Assembly: GCA_027621365.1 (NCBI GenBank)
Contig: JAQCBH010000020.1
Coordinates: 1 to 37,707 of the forward strand
From: Bacteroidota bacterium
Lineage (GTDB): Bacteria > Bacteroidota > Bacteroidia > NS11-12g > UBA955
DNA: 37,707 nucleotides
Direction: 5' to 3'
Within the stretch, counting starts at the first letter, position 1. Each line of letters starts with the position of its first letter. The position numbers and the translations under genes were made by a program. This document shows positions 33,921 to 37,707 of this stretch, one piece after another. The notes under the pieces were generated by a model. That model searched no databases. It worked only from the letters and a program-made list of their open reading frames with translations, and was not told the origin of the DNA.

Positions 33921-33927
33921 GGGCTGC

Positions 33928-34722
33928 ATGGCCCTCAATGAGCACCGTATTCCTTCTGTTTTAAAGCGCGATTGGGCCTGGTTTTTGTTTCGCAGGGCAA
34001 AATCGATCCTGTACAGAAGAAACGCAGTCATTGCATCGGCCTTGACCGGTATAAAGGGTGATGCAGTACTCGACATTGGAGCTGGCGAAGGATACTGGCT
34101 TCGAGCCATTGCCATGCAATTGCCTTCTGCGGCTATTGAACCCAATCCCGATTCGGCCCAATTTGTTCGAGATACTTGCAGGGTTCAGGTCTGGGACTCC
34201 CTTTCCGAGTCACCTTGGCAGCCATTTTTATGCGCCTACTCTTCGCCGGTAGTTTGGTTGTTTTCGGTATTGCAGTACGTGCCCGATGCAGGTCAAATGC
34301 TGCGGGAATTGCATGAGGGTTCACCTCCAGGAACTGAAATATGGATGTACCAACCCATTCATCAGCGACAAATCTTGCAGATTTATACTCGTTTGTTTGC
34401 TCGGTGGCCCAGCTACGAAACGGTACAAGGTAGGCAGGTGGTTTGGACCTGGTCGGAATTGCAGGATCTCCTTAATGGCTGTGACTGGGAAATCATGGAG
34501 CATCAAGCAGCCTATGGGAAATGGGGCATTCTAGCCCACGAATTATGGGGGATTGGTGTACTGGCTTGGGGACGACGATTTTGGAAGCCCTTTTCCTTGT
34601 TGTACATGATTTCGGTAATGCCCCTTGTTTGGCTATTCAACCAGTGGGATGCCAAGTTTCCGCCAAAAAATATACAGCAGGCGAATGGAGTTTGGCTCAA
34701 ACTGGCCAAGAAAAAGGCTTAG
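33928..34722 (+). CDS. SAM-dependent methyltransferase
   Basis: A 264-residue class I methyltransferase. Motif I is VLDIGAGEGYWL (47-58); an acidic/Asn residue at the next strand (IEPNPDS) would hold the ribose, and LFSVLQYVPDA is the post-II segment. A hydrophobic stretch near the C-terminus (about 220-240) could attach it to the membrane. The substrate is unknown. The ATG at 33928 is chosen over one at 33889 because the upstream start would overlap the divergent gene's promoter and start. Its stop codon TAG interlocks with the TAA of the ion-channel gene. Confidence 0.82.
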   Translation: MALNEHRIPSVLKRDWAWFLFRRAKSILYRRNAVIASALTGIKGDAVLDIGAGEGYWLRAIAMQLPSAAIEPNPDSAQFVRDTCRVQVWDSLSESPWQPFLCAYSSPVVWLFSVLQYVPDAGQMLRELHEGSPPGTEIWMYQPIHQRQILQIYTRLFARWPSYETVQGRQVVWTWSELQDLLNGCDWEIMEHQAAYGKWGILAHELWGIGVLAWGRRFWKPFSLLYMISVMPLVWLFNQWDAKFPPKNIQQANGVWLKLAKKKA

Positions 34723-35438
34723 GGGGCGTGGTGCTCCTCGTCCTCGTGATCGCGGTGCCGTGCTTCGGTGAACCAAGAGGCCACAAAGCCTGAGAGTGCA
34801 CCAAAAATACCCACTCCGACGGTCATCAGAATACCCGCAATGATGCGCCCCGAACGGGTTACAGGGTACAAATCACCATATCCAACTGTCGTGATAGTCA
34901 CATAACTCCACCAAATGGCATCTTCGGCTGTTTTGATGTTTGCATCGGGTCTGCTTTGTTCGACCTCCAAAATGGCGATCGATGAAAAGATGGTCATTAA
35001 AATGGCAATCAAGGCAATGCTAGCAAAGGCGGCCTGCTGGCGCTTTTTGAAAAATCCATGTATGAAACTCTCGGCCGATCGAAAGGTTCTCAAGATTCTG
35101 AGTAATCGAACCAATCGCAAGATGCGTTCTTGGTGAAATCCGCCGAAAACAAAAGAGGGCAGGGACGCTACCAAGTCAATCCATCCCCATTTGAGAAAGC
35201 CCAAACGGTTGCGGGCATGGTACAGTCGATAGAAGAATTCGAAGATGAAAAACAGGCAAATCGCGTCGTCGATGACCCTCAATAGCCTAGAAACTTCAGG
35301 GTCCAAATCGTAGAAACTATCGATGGCCAAAGCAGCCAACACATAGATGCTCAGGACCAAAACCATGGCATTTAAGTAGGCCAGGTTTTTTTCGGTATTG
35401 GAAAACAGGCCTTCTTCTGCTGGGGGTGTTTGAGTCAT
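34719..35438 (-). CDS. Voltage-gated-type potassium channel
   Basis: A 239-residue six-helix ion-channel subunit. The S4 segment QERILRLVRLLRILRTFRSA (about 103-122) has arginines every three or four residues, a voltage sensor, and the pore loop carries TITTVGYGDLYP (181-192), the potassium filter. The short polar, His/Asp/Glu-rich tail (225-239) replaces the cyclic-nucleotide or RCK domain seen in some relatives. It should form a tetramer in the inner membrane. The ATG at 35438 is supported by GATCTTTG ending four bases before it; the longer frame from 35585 overlaps the next gene. Confidence 0.9.
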   Translation of the reverse strand: MTQTPPAEEGLFSNTEKNLAYLNAMVLVLSIYVLAALAIDSFYDLDPEVSRLLRVIDDAICLFFIFEFFYRLYHARNRLGFLKWGWIDLVASLPSFVFGGFHQERILRLVRLLRILRTFRSAESFIHGFFKKRQQAAFASIALIAILMTIFSSIAILEVEQSRPDANIKTAEDAIWWSYVTITTVGYGDLYPVTRSGRIIAGILMTVGVGIFGALSGFVASWFTEARHRDHEDEEHHAP

Positions 35439-35442
35439 GTAC

Positions 35443-35450
35443 CAAAGATC
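35443..35450 (-). promoter_or_regulatory. Near-consensus -7 box four bases before channel gene
   Basis: GATCTTTG (one mismatch to TAnnTTTG), GTAC, ATG on the minus strand, in the 23-base gap after the upstream membrane-protein gene. Confidence 0.35.
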
Positions 35451-35461
35451 GGCTTTTTCAT

Positions 35462-36250
35462 TCAGAGCTCCCAGTTTTCGGGATCGGTAGTTTCTCCATA
35501 TCTGGATAAGCTTTGTCCGGTTTTCAAGTCGACGAAAATGGAGTCTTCCACTTTCCAAATGACAGCTTTTGGATCCTGCTTCCATATGCCATTTTCCATG
35601 TAACCCAATTGCCCCCTATTGTTGGTCATTTCATGATAATGAGGGTGGTCAGGCTTCAGGGTTTGGCTGTATTCGATGACCCACAAGCTGTCGTTATCAC
35701 AAGCAATGCGAGTGCTATCGGCTCCACCTGTTGCCCAATAGGTTCCAATTTTACGATGCCCCCAAATCTCTTTGTTCCGAATTTCAAAAGTGGGGGCAGC
35801 CATCACCCCTACAAAGCGGGTGAATGCAATGTGATGAGCGTCTTCGAACAATACTTTTTTGTAGGGTTCCAATCGACCAATCAAGCTAATGAGGATGAGG
35901 CTTCCGATCCATGGAATGCTCAAAAACAGCCAGGGTATAGACAATAAGCCTAGGCTCCAATTGTGTTTGGTGCTGTGAACAGGGGGTATGGCAAAGGGAA
36001 TGGAAAGTAAGCCTAAGGTGGCTGTGACGTACAAGATTCTACCGGCATAAAAGCCGCCAATGAAGATTCCCCATTGAAGTTCAAGAAAGGCGTTGGCGAC
36101 GGCCAAAGAGGCTAGCCCCGCTACCCATCCCAGGTATTTTCGGCGCTTGGCAAGATCGAAGCCGAAATTCTGTGATTTACTCAAGCGCAGCCAAAGGAAC
36201 CACAGTCCCAAAGGCAAGAAGGTCAGCAGCAGAAAGGGCAGGGAAGCCAT
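35462..36250 (-). CDS. Uncharacterised membrane protein
   Basis: A 262-residue protein with about four hydrophobic segments in its first 130 residues (near 3-20, 40-56, 60-85 and 100-125) and a soluble, presumably extracytoplasmic, C-terminal half rich in Trp, Asp and Asn (about 135-262), with short beta-like repeats. I do not recognise the family or any catalytic motif. The start is supported by TACCTTCG ending five bases before the ATG. It lies 23 bases upstream of the potassium channel gene on the same strand, and readthrough into it is plausible. Confidence 0.7.
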   Translation of the reverse strand: MASLPFLLLTFLPLGLWFLWLRLSKSQNFGFDLAKRRKYLGWVAGLASLAVANAFLELQWGIFIGGFYAGRILYVTATLGLLSIPFAIPPVHSTKHNWSLGLLSIPWLFLSIPWIGSLILISLIGRLEPYKKVLFEDAHHIAFTRFVGVMAAPTFEIRNKEIWGHRKIGTYWATGGADSTRIACDNDSLWVIEYSQTLKPDHPHYHEMTNNRGQLGYMENGIWKQDPKAVIWKVEDSIFVDLKTGQSLSRYGETTDPENWEL

Positions 36251-36255
36251 TTTTG

Positions 36256-36263
36256 CGAAGGTA
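36256..36263 (-). promoter_or_regulatory. -7 box five bases before membrane-protein gene
   Basis: TACCTTCG (TAnnTTYG type), CAAAA, ATG on the minus strand, fixing the start at 36250. Confidence 0.45.
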
Positions 36264-36291
36264 AGCGCAGGGAATCGAATCGCGAATGCAT

Positions 36292-36319
36292 AAAAAAACC
36301 CGGCAGAACCGGGCTTTTT
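36292..36319 (-). terminator. Intrinsic terminator after tRNA-Met
   Basis: CCCGG and CCGGG pair around a five-base loop, flanked by A7 and T5, so the minus-strand RNA ends in a seven-base T tract six bases beyond the tRNA. It could also work in the opposite direction. Confidence 0.8.
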
Positions 36320-36324
36320 CTTCG

Positions 36325-36398
36325 TAGCGAGGAGCGGAATTGAACCGCCGACCTTAGGGTTATGAATCCTACGCTCTAACCAACTGAGCTACCTCGCC
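36325..36398 (-). tRNA. tRNA-Met (anticodon CAT), elongator type
   Basis: A 74-base cloverleaf on the minus strand. The acceptor stem GGCGAGG pairs with CCTCGCT (one G-U), the D stem is GCTC/GAGC, the anticodon loop TTCATAA gives CAT, and the T arm is GGCGG-TTCAATT-CCGCT. Base pair 31-39 in the anticodon stem is an A-C mismatch. The 1-72 pair is G-U and not the C-A mismatch of initiators, so it is an elongator; a lysidine-modified tRNA-Ile is possible but the sequence resembles elongator Met tRNAs. CCA is not encoded. Confidence 0.93.
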
Positions 36399-36409
36399 AA
36401 TTGAGGGTG

Positions 36410-36440
36410 CAAATATAGCCGAAAGGCCAACTTTTCGCAA
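36410..36440 (-). promoter_or_regulatory. tRNA-Met promoter
   Basis: TATATTTG (36417-36410) with a TTG (36440-36438) 20 bases upstream on the minus strand: both elements of the Bacteroidota promoter, placing the transcript start a few bases before the tRNA 5' end. Confidence 0.6.
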
Positions 36441-36449
36441 TAGTAGAAG

Positions 36450-37520
36450 TTACAATTCCCAAACCCGGTTCACCGCTTCTGCAAGGGTCTCAGGTTCAAG
36501 GGTTTCCATGCAAGAAATTCCATCTACACATGTTCCGCGATAAAAGCATTTGCAGGGATTCATAGGCTGTACAATCTCACCCTTGCCGAACAAGTCAAAC
36601 TCATGGGGATTGAAGATGTTGTTCATGAGAACGATTTTCTTACCCAATCCGAGTGTCAAATGCATACCCATGGTCACCTGAGTGACTACCAAATCGCATT
36701 GATCGATTTGGTTAATGAATTGACTCAAAGAGAAATGGCCGGGATAATCAGCGCCGCTTTGTTCCTGTATGGAAAGGTTGCGTTCGTGCTCTTGAGCCCC
36801 GCCAAGCAGTACGACTCCAAATCCTTCGGCGCGCAATTGAGAGGCCAGTTGGGCCCATTTTTCAATGCTCCACAAACGCGTAGTCCATCGATCGCCGCAA
36901 CCGGTATTCAAACCAATCAAGCCTTTGCCTTTGGGCATGTTCCAGGTGTATCCCTTGCTGGCATGATTGTCCAACAAATAGGGCTCACCAGCGTATTCCA
37001 AGCCGCAGATTTCGAAAATTTCTGTGCAATAGTTTTTGGTATTGGCCTGAGAAACATCATCAAACAAGCCCGTATCAAACTTGTGTTGAGCCCATTCATT
37101 GGCGGGTTGTGTAGCCCCGTCTTTCAATAGGAAGCCGTATTTCTCATCAGCGCTGACCGTGGTCAACAAGGCAGCTGCTTCTTTTTCCTTGTCCAAGTTG
37201 ATGGCAATGTCCCAATGCGTATTCTGGACATAGAGGCTGGCTTCAATGCCCAGTTTGTAGACTTCGTGTATTTCACCCTTGGGCAAAATGTCGGGATACA
37301 GGGTGATCCACGTGAATTTCGCATGGGGGTACAAGGCTTTATAGCGCGTGATCAGCGGAGTTGTGCGAATCACATCACCCATGGCCCCTAGTTTGATGAT
37401 GAGTATTCGCTTCTCGATCGGGGTGTACGCAGGGCAGTTTTCGCAGTGAAATCCGTTTTCCTTGTGAGGTTTACAGGGAATGTGTCCTAAAAAATGAAGG
37501 CAATCGGCCTTGTAGATCAT
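36450..37520 (-). CDS. GT9 heptosyltransferase-like protein with Cys clusters
   Basis: A 356-residue glycosyltransferase of family GT9, the ADP-heptose:LPS heptosyltransferase family, likely acting on lipopolysaccharide or another surface glycan. The N-terminal nucleotide-sugar domain holds ILIIKLGAMGDVIRTTPLI (39-57); IGLNTGCGDRW opens the second domain. Before the fold there is a Cys-rich leader (Cys7, 16, 26, 29), and the C-terminus has four more (Cys323, 325, 331, 337), a set not in standard WaaC/WaaF. The ATG at 37520 is preferred over 37577 because it begins directly at the Cys leader and has TATTTTCG five bases upstream. Confidence 0.85.
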   Translation of the reverse strand: MIYKADCLHFLGHIPCKPHKENGFHCENCPAYTPIEKRILIIKLGAMGDVIRTTPLITRYKALYPHAKFTWITLYPDILPKGEIHEVYKLGIEASLYVQNTHWDIAINLDKEKEAAALLTTVSADEKYGFLLKDGATQPANEWAQHKFDTGLFDDVSQANTKNYCTEIFEICGLEYAGEPYLLDNHASKGYTWNMPKGKGLIGLNTGCGDRWTTRLWSIEKWAQLASQLRAEGFGVVLLGGAQEHERNLSIQEQSGADYPGHFSLSQFINQIDQCDLVVTQVTMGMHLTLGLGKKIVLMNNIFNPHEFDLFGKGEIVQPMNPCKCFYRGTCVDGISCMETLEPETLAEAVNRVWEL

Positions 37521-37525
37521 GCGCA

Positions 37526-37533
37526 CGAAAATA
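37526..37533 (-). promoter_or_regulatory. -7-like box five bases before GT9 gene
   Basis: TATTTTCG (TAnnTTYG type), TGCGC, ATG on the minus strand. Confidence 0.4.
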
Positions 37534-37606
37534 GCCAAATGCAGGAAAATGCGAGGCCCACGCAACTTTTTGGGCACAATTTTTGTCTAATAAAGCAAAG
37601 CCTCAC

Positions 37607-37707
37607 ATGCGCGCGCGATTCATTCTCTCCCTTTTGCTGTTTTTGGGTTCGATAGCCTCGGCCCAGGCATCCCATTTGGTGGGAGGGTTTTTAACCTATC
37701 AGTGGCT
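37607..37707 (+). CDS. Secreted protein, N-terminal fragment
   Basis: Only the first 33 codons are in the window. They encode a signal peptide (MRARFILSLLLFLGSIASA, cleavage near AQA) followed by SHLVGGFLTYQW. A mature start of the SHxVGGxxTY type is common at the N-terminus of very large Bacteroidota proteins with PKD or gliding-motility-associated C-terminal domains, often secreted by T9SS. That assignment rests on this one short motif. It is divergent from the GT9 gene. No clear -7 box is seen directly upstream. Confidence 0.6.
   Translation, partial: MRARFILSLLLFLGSIASAQASHLVGGFLTYQW

Overview
The window is a stretch of a Bacteroidota chromosome, most likely from a free-living Flavobacteriales-type lineage. 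Several features point there. Promoters carry the TAnnTTTG -7 box and start codons lack Shine-Dalgarno sequences. There is a SprE/PorW-type lipoprotein and a T9SS C-terminal sorting domain. The ATP synthase operon is split (BEFHAG present, atpD and atpC absent). A GlmU-like protein of the Bacteroidetes-only type and an N-terminus of the SHxVGG secreted-protein type are also present. I see no phage, insertion sequence, CRISPR array or integrase; this is gene-dense core genome with a few lineage-specific oddities.

Layout. 1-1085: two small minus-strand lipoproteins, the first cut by the window edge. 1086-1548: the only long gap, with a minus-strand terminator, a G7/C6 hairpin and a short open frame behind speA. 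1549-2949: arginine decarboxylase (minus), divergent from malate dehydrogenase and an EamA transporter (3148-4945). 4942-11360, minus: GlmU-like protein, ribosomal protein L31 type B, class A penicillin-binding protein and a SprE-like TPR lipoprotein. 11435-17837, plus: a shortened relative of an M23-peptidase membrane anchor, bactofilin, AtpZ, a small membrane protein and atpBEFHAG. 17882-21503, minus: bifunctional Rel and an M20 dipeptidase. 21549-21719: a 56-residue membrane protein (plus). 21716-29916, minus: CoA-transferase subunit B, seven-haem cytochrome, rhodanese, T9SS cargo protein, PASTA protein and a tandem D-Ala-D-Ala ligase. 30043-32482, plus: M17 aminopeptidase and pdxA. 32479-37520: alpha/beta hydrolase (minus), methyltransferase (plus), voltage-gated-like potassium channel, membrane protein, tRNA-Met(CAT) and a GT9 glycosyltransferase (all minus). 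37607 onward: start of a secreted protein (plus).

Themes. Envelope building recurs: PBP1, tandem Ddl, PASTA protein, bactofilin, the M23-like anchor, GlmU-like protein and GT9. Type IX secretion and gliding is represented by SprE, one cargo protein and perhaps the last gene. Energy metabolism is represented by ATP synthase, Mdh and the cytochrome.

Three observations stand out. First, one 896-residue chain holds two D-Ala-D-Ala ligase modules with different, complementary departures from the catalytic consensus. Second, a TAnnTTYG box (or a one-base variant) sits only 4-6 bases before many start codons, suggesting widespread leaderless transcripts. Third, four of five convergent gene pairs interlock their stop codons within the same four bases, leaving no room for intrinsic terminators.
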